This document shows positions 26,101 to 34,124 of a stretch of 64,000 nt of DNA, piece by piece. The position numbers were made by a program, and so were the translations under genes. The notes below the pieces were generated by a model. It had not been told where the DNA came from. It saw only the letters and a list, made by a program, of their open reading frames with translations, and did no database searches. Position 1 is the first letter of the stretch. Each line of letters opens with the position of its first letter. Source of the DNA: VFJZ01 sp046598415 (GTDB lineage: Bacteria > Actinomycetota > Thermoleophilia > Gaiellales > F1-60-MAGs149); contig JBKJIG010000098.1 in assembly GCA_046598415.1 (NCBI GenBank), forward strand, positions 1 through 64,000. The letters are read 5' to 3'.

Positions 26101-27524
26101 CCCGGTTCGCGCGCACGCACGGGCCGTTTCATCCGGAGCAGCCGGCGGTGCGGTTCGGCGTGCCGCTGCAGCGCGTGCTCGACGAGCTGCGCATCCTCGA
26201 GGTCGACGGCACCGTCGTCCGCGGGGCGATGCGGCCCGGCGGGCAGGGCGAGGAGTGGTGCGACGCCGACGTGCTGCGGCGCATCCGCCGGGCGTCTCTG
26301 GCCCGGCTGCGAGCCGAGGTCGAAGCCGTCCCGGGCGAGACCCTGGCGCGCTTCTTGCCGCGCTGGCAGGGCATCGACGACGGGGCCCGCGGCGGGGCCG
26401 ACCGCCTGCGTGACGTGCTGGTGCAGCTGCAGGGCGTGCCGCTGCCGGCCGCGATCCTCGAGCCGGCCGTCCTGGCCCGCCGCGTCACGGGGTACCGGCC
26501 GGAGCTGCTGGACGGCCTCTGCGCCGCCGGCGAGGTCGTCTGGTGCGGTGCGGGCGACGGCCGGGTGGCGCTCTACTTCCGCGACGATGCGCCGCTGCTG
26601 GGTCCGCCGGCCAGCGCACTCGCACCCGACGACGAGCTGACGACGCTCCTGCGCGAGCGCGTGGCGCAGGGCGGCGCCTTCTTCGGCGACCTGGTGCTGG
26701 CCGCCGGCGAGCGCGCCGCCGACGTCGCCGCCGCGCTCTGGCTGCTCGTCTGGGCCGGCGAGGTCACCAACGACGCCTACGCACCCGTGCGCGCACCGAG
26801 GGCGCTCCGCACGTCCGTCCGCCACGTGACGGGCGGCGGTCGCCGCCTGCGCCGACGGTCGAGTGCCACCTCGCCCGCCATCGCCGGCCGCTGGCTGCCG
26901 GCCGCGCCGCTGTTCGAGGGCGCCACCGAGTCCGACCGGGCGCGAGCGCGGGCCGAGATCCTGCTCGAGCGCCACGGCGTCGTGACGCGGGCCGCCGTCC
27001 GCGCCGAGGCCGTCAGCGGCGGATTCGGCGCCCTCTACGGCGAGCTGTCGGCGCTCGAGCTGACCGGCGCCGCGCGGCGCGGCTACTTCGTCGAAGGTCT
27101 GGGCGGCGCCCAGTTCGCGCTGCCGGGGGCGGTCGAGCGCCTGCGCGACCTGCGCGAGACCGGCCGCGAGCCGGAGGCAGTCGTGCTGGCCGCGGCCGAT
27201 CCGGCCCAGCCGTACGGTGCCGCGCTGCCGTGGCCGGCGCGGGCCGGTGGCCGCGCGTCGCGCACGGCGGGCGCCCACGTGGTGCTGGTCGACGGCCGGC
27301 CGGCGCTGTTCGTCGAGCGCCGCGGCCGGTCGCTGCTGCCGCTCGTCGAACCCGACGACCCGGCGATCGCCGTCGCCATCGCGGCGCTCGGCGAGTCGCT
27401 CGCCATCACGGGCAGGCTGGCGGTCGAGCGGTTCGACGGCGCCACGGTGATGGGCTCGGACGCCGAGGACCGGCTGATCGCGGCCGGCTTCCGGCCCGGC
27501 CCGCGCCGCCTGACGCTGGGCTAG
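23187..27524 (+). CDS. lhr: Full-length Lhr-type ATP-dependent DNA/RNA helicase
   Basis: A 1445-residue superfamily 2 helicase. It has Walker A APTGSGKT (46-53), the DEVH box, SATQRPLDEI (motif III region), FVNYRRLSERL (motif IV), ATSSLELGIDMG (motif V) and QRIGRAGHQVG (motif VI). Winged-helix/beta-barrel parts of the Lhr core follow, then a long C-terminal domain with AlkZ-like tandem winged helices. Lhr unwinds DNA-RNA and DNA hybrids 3'-5' in repair. The length matches the mycobacterial long form. A nei-type gene lies 0.8 kb downstream, as in mycobacteria. Confidence 0.92.
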   Translation: MAAALTDLFSPATAAWFADAFPDGPTPAQEQGWPAIASGSHTLLCAPTGSGKTLAAFLIGLDRLAVEPPPDERGIRLLYVSPLKALNYDVERNLRGPLAGIRAAADRLGLELPDISVGVRTGDTSQAERQAMVRRPPDVLITTPESLFLLLTSPNAREVLRTVTAVIVDEVHAVAASKRGSHLALTLERLDITAGREVQRIALSATQRPLDEIARFVGGDRDVTIVDAGSSKELDLEVIVAVDDMTALPDTTTQGEMHGDPGAGTTIWPSIYPELLRLVEEHTTTLVFVNYRRLSERLALRLNELAGREVARAHHGSLAREARTQVEEALKRGDLKCLVATSSLELGIDMGAIDLVVQIESPGSVARGLQRIGRAGHQVGAASTGRIFPKFRGDLVECAVVTRRMHEGAIEETHVPRNALDVLSQQIVAACASDEWQVDDLFALVRRSYPYRELPRAQYDGVLDMLSGRYPSDDFAELRPRIVWDRIAGSVTGRSNARPLAVANAGTIPDRGLFGVFLADGSGRVGELDEEMVYEARVGQVFVLGASSWRIERITRDRVLVSPAPGQPGQIPFWKGEAPSRPVELGRAIGAFVRETGALSEAKAVKRLVADHDLDDRAARNLWRYLRDQLDATRVLPSDRTIVVERFRDEIGDWRLCILSPFGGRVHAPWALALGVLLRERLGAETQALWSDDGIVLHLPDSDEPPSADLIAIDPEAIEELVVRELGGSALYGARFRENAARALLIPRRRTGQRTPLWQQRLKAQSLLQVAEGYGSFPIVLETYRECLQDVFDLPALRELLSGIERREIALVEAETPYGSPFASSLLFDYIAQYMYEGDTPPAERRAQALSLDRELLRELLGSDELRELLDPDALAEVEALIARRPGPGPDGLHDWLRRAGDLTAAEIDDEAGIAELVRQRRAAKLRIAGEERQIAVEDAGRYRDAVGALPPPGLPDAYLEPVAHALRGLVARFARTHGPFHPEQPAVRFGVPLQRVLDELRILEVDGTVVRGAMRPGGQGEEWCDADVLRRIRRASLARLRAEVEAVPGETLARFLPRWQGIDDGARGGADRLRDVLVQLQGVPLPAAILEPAVLARRVTGYRPELLDGLCAAGEVVWCGAGDGRVALYFRDDAPLLGPPASALAPDDELTTLLRERVAQGGAFFGDLVLAAGERAADVAAALWLLVWAGEVTNDAYAPVRAPRALRTSVRHVTGGGRRLRRRSSATSPAIAGRWLPAAPLFEGATESDRARARAEILLERHGVVTRAAVRAEAVSGGFGALYGELSALELTGAARRGYFVEGLGGAQFALPGAVERLRDLRETGREPEAVVLAAADPAQPYGAALPWPARAGGRASRTAGAHVVLVDGRPALFVERRGRSLLPLVEPDDPAIAVAIAALGESLAITGRLAVERFDGATVMGSDAEDRLIAAGFRPGPRRLTLG

Positions 27525-27557
27525 CTGTCCAGCGCGGTCGAGCGCGAACCGCAATGC

Positions 27558-28316
27558 TCAACGCAGCGGTGTGAGGCTCCGCAACACGAGGGCGTCGGAC
27601 ACGATGTTGACGATCTTGCCGTCGAGGTTGCGGTGCCATTCGACCTTCACGTCGAGCGCCAGCGTGGGCGACCACCACTCCTTGCGCGTCTCGTCGCCAT
27701 GGAGCGCGCCGGTGACGGTCTCCTTCGTCTGGATCACCCAGGTGCGCACCGGCCGGCCGCCGATCGTAAGCGTCTCGCGGTCGACCACGGTCGACTCGCG
27801 ATGGAACACGATCGCGCCGACCTTGTAGACCGACTCCCACTTGAGACCGCGCCGGAACTTCGCCGGCCGCAGCAGCACCGGCGGGTCCGCGCTGCCGGAC
27901 ACTTCGCGCGCGTACCCGAGGGCGCCGACGCGGATCGTGCGGGCAATGCCCTTCACCCCGGCGTCGCTGGTCTGGATGCGCCAGCCCTCGCTGTGGTCGG
28001 TCGAGACGCGCAGGTCGACGTACCGGGAGTTCGGCGACGGCGTCACGACCAGCACCTGATCGGCCGGCAGCTTGCGGCCGACCGAGAGCGGCCCGAGCCC
28101 GATCCGCTCGTCGCCGCCCGCGGCGTACACGTAGACGCCCGCCACGGGGATGCGGGCCGCCTCGCCCTTCGCGTCGCGGACGGTGCTCAGCGCGGCCGAG
28201 CGGCTGGCCGGCTCCGACCGGTGCAGGCGCCCCCAGGCCCACCAGGCGCCGCCGACGATCGCGACGAGGATCGCGAGCGAGATGATCTTGCCAGGGCGTA
28301 GGAATGCAAACAACAT
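27558..28316 (-). CDS. Membrane-anchored uncharacterised protein
   Basis: A 252-residue protein with a single N-terminal hydrophobic helix (about 10-28, IISLAILVAIVGGAWWAWG) and a beta-rich extracytoplasmic domain. It is not a family I can name with certainty; a C-terminal KEWWSPTLALDVKVEW segment is reminiscent of DUF3108-like secreted proteins. TACGAT lies 8 bases upstream of the ATG. It separates lhr from nei and is on the opposite strand to both. Confidence 0.6.
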   Translation of the reverse strand: MLFAFLRPGKIISLAILVAIVGGAWWAWGRLHRSEPASRSAALSTVRDAKGEAARIPVAGVYVYAAGGDERIGLGPLSVGRKLPADQVLVVTPSPNSRYVDLRVSTDHSEGWRIQTSDAGVKGIARTIRVGALGYAREVSGSADPPVLLRPAKFRRGLKWESVYKVGAIVFHRESTVVDRETLTIGGRPVRTWVIQTKETVTGALHGDETRKEWWSPTLALDVKVEWHRNLDGKIVNIVSDALVLRSLTPLR

Positions 28317-28324
28317 CTGTGATG

Positions 28325-28330
28325 ATCGTA
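28325..28330 (-). promoter_or_regulatory. -10 box of the membrane-anchored protein gene
   Basis: Minus strand TACGAT, 8 bases before ATG at 28316. It overlaps the ribosome site region (AGGAG) of the divergent nei gene. Confidence 0.4.
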
Positions 28331-28337
28331 GGAGCTA

Positions 28338-29087
28338 ATGCCCGAGGGCGACACGATCGAGCGCATCGCGCAACGACTGCAGCCACTCGTGGGCGTGGTT
28401 CCGGCCATCGCGACGCCCCACCCCCGCACCGCCGCACTGCGCCTGCCGGAGCGCCTTGCAGGCCAGGCGCTGCAACGGATCGAGGCGCGCGGTAAGCACC
28501 TGCTGATGACGTTCGAGAGCGGGCTCGCGATCCACGTGCACCTGCGTATGACCGGCCGCTTCCGCATCGCGCCGGCCGGCCGCGAGATTCGTGGCCTCGC
28601 TCACGCCCGGTGGCTCGAGCTTTCCGGTGGGGGCATCCACGCCATCCTCTTCAACGGGCCCGTGCTCGAGCTGCTGACGCCGGCGCAGCTCGCCCTGCAT
28701 CCCGCCCTCCGGCGGCTGGGCGGCGACGTCATGGACCCGGACTTCGATGCCGCGGCGGCCGTGCGTCGGCTGCGCGGCCGGGACCCGTCCGACGCCATCG
28801 GCAGCGCGCTGCTCGGCCAGCGCATGCTGGCGGGCATCGGCAACGTCTGGCGCTCCGAGGTGCTGCACGCCGTCGGCATCCTCCCAGCGCGGCAGCTCCG
28901 CACCCTGGACGACGACGCCCTGGAGCTGATCGCGACGGCGGCGGCGACGATGCTGCACCGCCCGCGGCCGCAGGCGGTCTACGGTCGCAACGGGCGGCCG
29001 TGCCCTCGCTGCGGGACGCGCGTCACGGCCGCGGTGATCGGCGACGACGGGAGGCGCAGCTACTGGTGTCCGGGGTGCCAGACGTGA
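28338..29087 (+). CDS. nei: Nei/Fpg-family DNA glycosylase (endonuclease VIII-like)
   Basis: A 249-residue bifunctional glycosylase/AP lyase. The mature N-terminus PEGDTI gives the catalytic Pro2-Glu3 pair of the Nei group. The helix-two-turn-helix region (ALLGQRMLAGIGNVWRSEVL) has the conserved Asn. A C-terminal zinc finger has CPRCGT and YWCPGCQ. The PEGDT start and size match the mycobacterial Nei2 type. It removes oxidised pyrimidines. AGGAG lies 4 bases before the ATG. Confidence 0.9.
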   Translation: MPEGDTIERIAQRLQPLVGVVPAIATPHPRTAALRLPERLAGQALQRIEARGKHLLMTFESGLAIHVHLRMTGRFRIAPAGREIRGLAHARWLELSGGGIHAILFNGPVLELLTPAQLALHPALRRLGGDVMDPDFDAAAAVRRLRGRDPSDAIGSALLGQRMLAGIGNVWRSEVLHAVGILPARQLRTLDDDALELIATAAATMLHRPRPQAVYGRNGRPCPRCGTRVTAAVIGDDGRRSYWCPGCQT

Positions 29088-29115
29088 GGACTTCCCTAAA
29101 CGGGGTACCCCGAAA

Positions 29116-29146
29116 TTGCGTTCTGCTCACGCGATAGGGTTATCTT
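29116..29146 (+). promoter_or_regulatory. Candidate promoter of the two-component operon
   Basis: TTGCGT at 29116-29121 and TATCTT at 29141-29146 (19-bp spacer) in the gap after nei. A GAGG ribosome site follows at 29187-29190. Confidence 0.4.
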
Positions 29147-29199
29147 GCCGATAGAGCAACTAACAAAGGATGCCACTTCCCCCATCGAGGATTCGTGTC

Positions 29200-29838
29200 G
29201 TGAACAAGCCCGATCCCGTAGCTGATGCAATCACCTGTCTGATCGCCGACGACCACGAGGTCGTCCGCGAGGGCCTACGCCTCGCCCTGTCGAGGGCGCG
29301 CAACGTCCGCGTCGTCGGTGAAGCCACCGACGGCGAGTCCGCCGTGGTGATGGCCCAGCGCCGCCGGCCCGACGTCGTGATGATGGATCTCCGCATGGGG
29401 GGTATCGACGGCATCGAGGCCGCGCGACAGATCCGCCGCACCAATCCCGGCTGTCGCGTCGTCATCTTCACCGGCCAGCCGGAGCGCAACCTGCTCCAGC
29501 GCGGCCGTGACGCCGGCTGCTCGGGCTACCTGTTGAAGGAAGCGCCGCACTCGACCATCGTCCGCGCCATCGAGCGCGTGTCGAACGGCGACGAGTTCAT
29601 CGACCCGGCCCTCGCGCCGGCGCTCGCCACCTCGGAGCGCGACACGCTGCTCACGAACCGCGAGAAGGAGATCCTCCAGCTGCTCGCGGACGGCATGTCG
29701 AACAACGAGGTCGCGACCAAGCTCTTCATCTCGCAGGAGACGGTCAAGAGCCACGTCCGCCACATCCTCGCGAAGCTCGAGGCGGACACCCGGACGCAGG
29801 CCGTGGCCATCGCTCTGCGCGACGCGATCATCGCGTAG
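29200..29838 (+). CDS. NarL/FixJ-family response regulator
   Basis: A 212-residue regulator. The receiver domain (about 10-125) has the acidic pair in IADDHEVVREG, the phospho-acceptor Asp in VVMMDLRMGGIDG and Lys in LLKEAP. The LuxR-type helix-turn-helix (about 150-205) reads LTNREKEILQLLADG, then NNEVATKLFISQETVKSH. GTG 29200 is preferred over ATG 29170 because GAGG lies 9 bases before it, while the ATG has no spaced ribosome site. The partner kinase follows 21 bases downstream. Confidence 0.9.
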   Translation: MNKPDPVADAITCLIADDHEVVREGLRLALSRARNVRVVGEATDGESAVVMAQRRRPDVVMMDLRMGGIDGIEAARQIRRTNPGCRVVIFTGQPERNLLQRGRDAGCSGYLLKEAPHSTIVRAIERVSNGDEFIDPALAPALATSERDTLLTNREKEILQLLADGMSNNEVATKLFISQETVKSHVRHILAKLEADTRTQAVAIALRDAIIA

Positions 29839-29859
29839 CGCCGAGGTCAACCGCGCTCG

Positions 29860-31134
29860 ATGCCTGCCTGGGCCATCCTCATGATCGCGCTCGCGCTGAG
29901 CGCTCCCGCCGCGGTGACGATCGTCCGCGGCCGGGAGCGGACGCGCACCGAGCGGGCCCACGCCTTCGAGCGCGAGCTGTCGTCGGAGCTGCTCGCGCAG
30001 GCGAGCGGCCTCGACCGGCTGGTGGCCGTCCTGGGCGGGCTCGCCGACTCGCTCGACGGCGACCGCGTGCTCGTGCAGGCTGCGGCCGAGGCGATCCGCC
30101 TGCTCGACGCCAGCGACGCGGTGCTGCTGATCACGATGGCCGACGGCGTGCTGCGGCCCGTCTACCGCAACGACCTGGCCGGCCTCGAGGTGGCCGACCC
30201 CGACCGTGCCACGACCGCCGTCATCGGCGCCCTCGGCGGCGGCATCGCGCACGCCACGCCCTTCGCGTCGCACAACGAGCTGGTCGGCGTACTCGTCGTC
30301 GTCCGCCAGGAACGCGACGACCGCCCGCCGGCGCCGTTCTCGCCCGCCGAGCTGGCCCAGCTGCGCGTGCTCGCGGACTTCGCCGCCCGCGCCGCGCAGA
30401 ATGCGCGGCTGTATGCGCGCCTCGGCCGCCTGAAGGACGAGGCCGAGCGCCGCGAGCGTGAGCGCGCACGTCTGTCGAACCAGCTCGCCGAGGCGGAGCA
30501 GGCCGAGCGCCGCCGCCTTGCGATGCTGCTCCACGACGGCCCGCAGCAGACCATCACGAGCGCCGCGCTGCTGCTCGATGCGTGCACCGCCGCCCTCGAC
30601 GACGACGACCGCGGCGAGGTGCATCGCATCCTCGGCATCGCCCGCCAGCGCAATCGCGAGGCGGTGCGCGACCTGCGCGAGCTCGGCTGGAGTCTCGAGC
30701 CGCCGGCGCTGCGCGAGCAGGGAATCACGGCCGCGCTGCTCCCGCTGGCCGAGCGCCTCGGCGAGGCGCACGGCGTCCGCTTCTCGCTCGACCTGGAGGC
30801 GGCGGAGGCACTCGACACCGCCCAGCAGACGTTCGTGTACCAGATCGTCCGCGAGGCCGTGGCCAACGCCGTCAAGCACGGGCAGCCGGAGGGCATCTCG
30901 ATCCTCTCCACCGCGCTGCCCGACGGCCGCACCGAGATGCGCGTCTGCGACGACGGCGCCGGCATGCGGCGCGAGCGGGCGCTGGACGGCATGAGCCAGG
31001 GCATCGACGCGATGCGCGAGCGCACCGCCGCACTCGGCGGCACCATCGAGTGGCTGCCGGGCGAGGCAGGCGGCACGGTCGTCCGGCTGCTGGTGCCGTC
31101 GCTCTTCGACGCCTCCGAGCACCTGGCCGCGTAA
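29860..31134 (+). CDS. Sensor histidine kinase (HisKA_3 / NarX-DesK type)
   Basis: A 424-residue kinase with one N-terminal TM helix (AILMIALALSAPAAVTIV) and a GAF-like domain (about 50-190). A coiled-coil leads into the dimerisation helix with phospho-acceptor His in LLHDGPQQT. The HATPase domain has the N box REAVANAVKH and the G box VCDDGAGM. Placed after the NarL-type regulator, it forms a two-component pair. With only one TM helix and an internal GAF domain, it probably senses an intracellular or redox signal. Confidence 0.88.
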   Translation: MPAWAILMIALALSAPAAVTIVRGRERTRTERAHAFERELSSELLAQASGLDRLVAVLGGLADSLDGDRVLVQAAAEAIRLLDASDAVLLITMADGVLRPVYRNDLAGLEVADPDRATTAVIGALGGGIAHATPFASHNELVGVLVVVRQERDDRPPAPFSPAELAQLRVLADFAARAAQNARLYARLGRLKDEAERRERERARLSNQLAEAEQAERRRLAMLLHDGPQQTITSAALLLDACTAALDDDDRGEVHRILGIARQRNREAVRDLRELGWSLEPPALREQGITAALLPLAERLGEAHGVRFSLDLEAAEALDTAQQTFVYQIVREAVANAVKHGQPEGISILSTALPDGRTEMRVCDDGAGMRRERALDGMSQGIDAMRERTAALGGTIEWLPGEAGGTVVRLLVPSLFDASEHLAA

Positions 31135-31158
31135 CGGCCGTCCGGGCGCCGCGCGTGA

Positions 31159-31220
31159 CCGTTTCCGCACGCGGTGCGAAAACGGCCACGGATGGCGTGA
31201 TTCGTGACGCGAATGGTCGA
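31159..31220. repeat. 62-nt palindromic repeat, copy 1
   Basis: It starts with the near-palindrome CCGTTTCCGCAC-GCG-GTGCGAAAACGG and continues with a GATGGCGTGATTCGTGACG-type tail. It matches copy 2 (31395-31456) with five mismatches by eye. Both copies lie in the 367-bp gap 31135-31501, where I find no gene. Confidence 0.75.
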
Positions 31221-31392
31221 GGACGTCACGGAGCGCGCGGGACTCGTGCGCACGGATCTGATAGCGGAGCGGCAGGTGATTCTGGCTGCGCGCGGCAGTC
31301 CGCCGGCGACGATCCGAGGGTGGCGGCGGCGGCGCAGAGCGCCGCGCCGTCCGCCGCGCCCCGTTGCGGCCGCGAACCGAGCCCGCAGCGAT

Positions 31393-31456
31393 GGCCGTTT
31401 TCGCACGCGGTGCGAAAACGGCCACGGATCGCGTGATTCGTGACGGGATCGGTCGA
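31393..31456. repeat. 62-nt palindromic repeat, copy 2, with perfect 14-bp stem
   Basis: GGCCGTTTTCGCAC (31393-31406), GCG, then GTGCGAAAACGGCC (31410-31423) form a perfect inverted repeat. The same tail as copy 1 follows to 31456. It lies about 45 bp beyond the lgt stop and may also act as a terminator for lgt. Confidence 0.75.
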
Positions 31457-31501
31457 ATGCGGCAGGCGTCGGGCGTGGTCCGCGCGGATGTTCCGCCCGG
31501 A

Positions 31502-32317
31502 TCAGCCGGCGGGACGCGTGCGGCGCAGGTTCACGACGAACCACGCGCCGCCGAGGATCGCGACGCCGATGAACAGCAGCAGGTTGAAGCGCACGCCGAA
31601 GATGAGCTGCGCCGGATCGATGCGCAGGCTCTCCGTGAACACGCGGCCGATCGAATACAGCATCAGGTAGGCGGCGAAGATCGTCCCCGCCGGCGCCCGC
31701 AGCCAGAGGCGCTTGTTGAGGCGCATCAGGATCACGAACACCAGAAGGTTCCACAGCGACTCGTAGAGGAACGTCGGCTGGAACGTGGCCTGGCCGGCGT
31801 ACTCCGCGGGGCGGTGCACCGGGTCGATCTCGAGGCCCCACGGCAGATCGGTTGGGCCGCCGAACAGCTCCTGGTTGAACCAGTTGCCCCAGCGGCCGAT
31901 GGCCTGCGCGAGGATCAGCCCGGGCGCGACGATGTCGAACACCTCCAGCATCGGCACCTTCGCCCGTCGCGCCCCGATCGCCGCGCCGATGGCGCCACCG
32001 ACGATCACGCCCGGCAGGCCGAGCCCGCCCTCCTGCAGCAGGGGGATCTTCTCGAGATGGCCACTGAACCGATCCCAGTCGGTGGCGACGTGGTACAGGC
32101 GAGCGCCGATCACGCCGCCGGGGATGCACCACGTGGCGATGATGTACGCCCGGCCGGGCGGGAAGCCGCGCCGGTCGAGCTCGCGCGATGCGAGCCAGCC
32201 CGCGAGCAGGATCCCGATCGCGATCAGCGTGCCGTACCAGCGCAGCTTGAAGAGCCCGAGCTCGGCAATCAGAGGATCGGACGGGCTCGGGATGGAGAGC
32301 CAGGGGACGAGGATCAC
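31502..32317 (-). CDS. lgt: Prolipoprotein diacylglyceryl transferase
   Basis: A 271-residue, seven-TM enzyme that transfers diacylglycerol from phosphatidylglycerol to lipoprotein lipobox cysteines. Signature segments are RWYGTLIAIGILLAGWLA, the Lgt signature QAIGRWGNWFNQELFGGPT and PTFLYESLWN. The C-terminal part is TESLRIDPAQL. The GTG start overlaps the methyltransferase stop as GTGA, so the two genes are coupled. A longer upstream frame is rejected because it runs through the methyltransferase. Confidence 0.92.
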   Translation of the reverse strand: MILVPWLSIPSPSDPLIAELGLFKLRWYGTLIAIGILLAGWLASRELDRRGFPPGRAYIIATWCIPGGVIGARLYHVATDWDRFSGHLEKIPLLQEGGLGLPGVIVGGAIGAAIGARRAKVPMLEVFDIVAPGLILAQAIGRWGNWFNQELFGGPTDLPWGLEIDPVHRPAEYAGQATFQPTFLYESLWNLLVFVILMRLNKRLWLRAPAGTIFAAYLMLYSIGRVFTESLRIDPAQLIFGVRFNLLLFIGVAILGGAWFVVNLRRTRPAG

Positions 32318-33081
32318 GCGGGCCGCCTCGCGACCACGAGCAGGCGCGTGGAGACGCCGAACGGGGTCGGCCCGGGGCCGCCGTAGACGGCCTCGGGTGT
32401 CAGCCCGGCGGCGGCGCAGAGCGCGACGATCTCGGTCGCCGAGTAGACCCGCAGCGAGAACTCCCGGCGCTCGGCCGTACCGTCGGCCCGCAGGTGCCGC
32501 ACGTGCTCGCCGGCCCGGCCGCGAACCGGGTCGAACCACAGCTCGCGGAGGACGATGCCGTCGGGACGCTCCTCGTAGAGCCGCTGCGGCGACGACTCGG
32601 CGTGGATGGCGGCGACCCGGTCGCGGTGCTGCAGGTCGAGCAGCAGCACCCCGCCGGGTGCAAGCGCTGCGCGGGCACTCTCCAGCACCGCGACGTCGTC
32701 GGCGGTGTCGTCGAAGTAGCCGAACGACGAGTACCACGAGACGGCGACGTCAACGCCCGTGACGTGTTCGTGGGTGGTGCGCACGTCGGCCTCGACCAGC
32801 TCGACCGCCGTGCCGAACTGGGCGGCCCGGTCGCGGGCGGCGGCGAGCATGGAGGCGGAGGTGTCGAGACCCGTCACGTGGTGGCCGCGCACGGCCAGTG
32901 CGACGGCGATGCGGCCGTCGCCGCACCCGAGGTCGACGATCCGGGCGGGGTGCGGCGCGGCGTGCTGCACCAGCACGGCCTCGATCCCGTCGACGTCGAG
33001 GACCGTCCGCTCCGGCGTCGTTCGGGAGGCCCACAGGTCGCGGTACGTCGCGTCGAAGAAGTCGCGCCACCAGTCACTCAC
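32314..33081 (-). CDS. Class I SAM-dependent methyltransferase
   Basis: A 255-residue protein. SAM motif I is IVDLGCGDGRIAVALA, with VTGLDTSASMLAAARDRA (motif II acidic residue) and LAPGGVLLLDL (motif post-III) following. The N-terminus (WWRDFFDATYRDLW) and C-terminal fold match the ubiquinone/menaquinone-type small-molecule methyltransferases. The substrate is unknown. It is coupled to lgt. GTG start 7 bases after TACGCT. Confidence 0.8.
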   Translation of the reverse strand: MSDWWRDFFDATYRDLWASRTTPERTVLDVDGIEAVLVQHAAPHPARIVDLGCGDGRIAVALAVRGHHVTGLDTSASMLAAARDRAAQFGTAVELVEADVRTTHEHVTGVDVAVSWYSSFGYFDDTADDVAVLESARAALAPGGVLLLDLQHRDRVAAIHAESSPQRLYEERPDGIVLRELWFDPVRGRAGEHVRHLRADGTAERREFSLRVYSATEIVALCAAAGLTPEAVYGGPGPTPFGVSTRLLVVARRPA

Positions 33082-33088
33082 GCACGAA

Positions 33089-33094
33089 AGCGTA
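33089..33094 (-). promoter_or_regulatory. Leaderless -10 box of the methyltransferase-lgt operon
   Basis: Minus strand TACGCT, 7 bases before GTG at 33081. Confidence 0.5.
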
Positions 33095-33115
33095 GCCTGA
33101 GGCCGTTCTCGGGGG

Positions 33116-33121
33116 TACGCT
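33116..33121 (+). promoter_or_regulatory. Leaderless -10 box of the transglycosylase gene
   Basis: TACGCT, 7 bases before GTG at 33129. It is the same hexamer and spacing as the divergent methyltransferase promoter. Confidence 0.5.
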
Positions 33122-33128
33122 GAGAAGC

Positions 33129-34118
33129 GTGAGATGGCCGCTCGCTCTCGGGTGTGTCGTGGCGATGCTGGCTGCCCCTGCCGTCGCGTCCGCCGGCGCG
33201 GACCTGGCGCGCATCGTCGGTCCGACCGGCGCGACCATCGCCTCGGCGCCCGCGCAGGCGGGGTACGCGTACCCCGCCGACGGCTCCGTCGCCCAGGTCG
33301 CCGACGTGGTCGCGGGCTCCGGCGCGCTCCACGTCCGGGGCATCTCGCTGCTCGGCGGCCGCATCCGCATCGACCGCGCCGTGGTCGGCACCCGGGCGAG
33401 TGTGTCCGGCGTGACGGTCGACGGCATCGCGCAGCCCGCCGGCGCGAACCGCGTGGTCGCAGTGCCCGGCGCCGGCTGGGCGCTCGTACTGCAGCGCGCC
33501 GTGCTGCCGCTCGCGAACGGCAAGCGCCGCGAGACGTCGGTCGCCGTGCGCCTGCACCTGACCGCCCCGCTCGGCGGCCTGCCGCCCGGCAGCGAGGTGC
33601 TGATCGGTCTCGCGACGGGCGTGAAGGCCGGCGTCAACCTGGCCGGCGCCGCCCAGGAGATCCCGGTCGACCTGGTGCCCATCTACCGCTCGGCCGCGCG
33701 CAGGTACGGGGTGCCGTGGTCGGTGCTGGCGGCGATCAACCGCGTCGAGACCTCGTTCGGCCGCAACCTGTCGGTCTCCAGCGCCGGCGCGATCGGCTGG
33801 ATGCAGTTCATGCCCGGCACGTGGCGCGGCTACGGCGTCGACGCCGACGGCAACGGCACCGCCGACCCGTACGATCCCGACGACGCGATCGCCGCGGCCG
33901 CGAACTACCTGAAGGCCAACGGCGCCGCCTCGAACCTGCGCAACGCCGTCTGGCACTACAACCACTCGTGGAGCTACGTCGACCTGGTGCTGAAGCTGGC
34001 CCAGGACTATGCGAACGGCTCGGCGACCGTGCCGGCGGGTATCGACGCCGCCGGCACCGATGCGAGCGGACGAGACGCCGCCCGGCCCGGGCTGTTCTCA
34101 CCCGTGCTGCTCTGGTAG
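33129..34118 (+). CDS. Secreted lytic murein transglycosylase (SLT/MltB-like)
   Basis: A 329-residue exported enzyme. It has a signal peptide (LALGCVVAMLAAPAVASAG) and an N-terminal beta-rich domain (about 25-170). The transglycosylase domain (about 180-300) has catalytic Glu in INRVETSFG, then GAIGWMQFMPGTWRGYGVD, DPDDAIAAAANYL and a NHSWSYVD segment. It should cleave peptidoglycan glycan strands, producing 1,6-anhydro ends. The TAG stop lies six bases from the convergent M36 gene. Confidence 0.87.
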   Translation: MRWPLALGCVVAMLAAPAVASAGADLARIVGPTGATIASAPAQAGYAYPADGSVAQVADVVAGSGALHVRGISLLGGRIRIDRAVVGTRASVSGVTVDGIAQPAGANRVVAVPGAGWALVLQRAVLPLANGKRRETSVAVRLHLTAPLGGLPPGSEVLIGLATGVKAGVNLAGAAQEIPVDLVPIYRSAARRYGVPWSVLAAINRVETSFGRNLSVSSAGAIGWMQFMPGTWRGYGVDADGNGTADPYDPDDAIAAAANYLKANGAASNLRNAVWHYNHSWSYVDLVLKLAQDYANGSATVPAGIDAAGTDASGRDAARPGLFSPVLLW

Positions 34119-34124
34119 CCGCAG

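Noticed and set aside
23643..27554. A 1303-codon open frame antisense to lhr
   Set aside because: No domain, His/Arg/Gln-rich low-complexity product, and it mirrors lhr codons exactly. Long antisense frames are expected in very GC-rich coding DNA.
29275..31425. Long minus-strand frame opposite the response regulator and kinase
   Set aside because: The forward genes have complete, ordered domains; the antisense product is Arg/Ala/His-rich with none.
31204..31443. Plus-strand frame in the kinase-lgt gap
   Set aside because: It spans the palindromic repeats and its product is Arg/Pro-rich without any domain.
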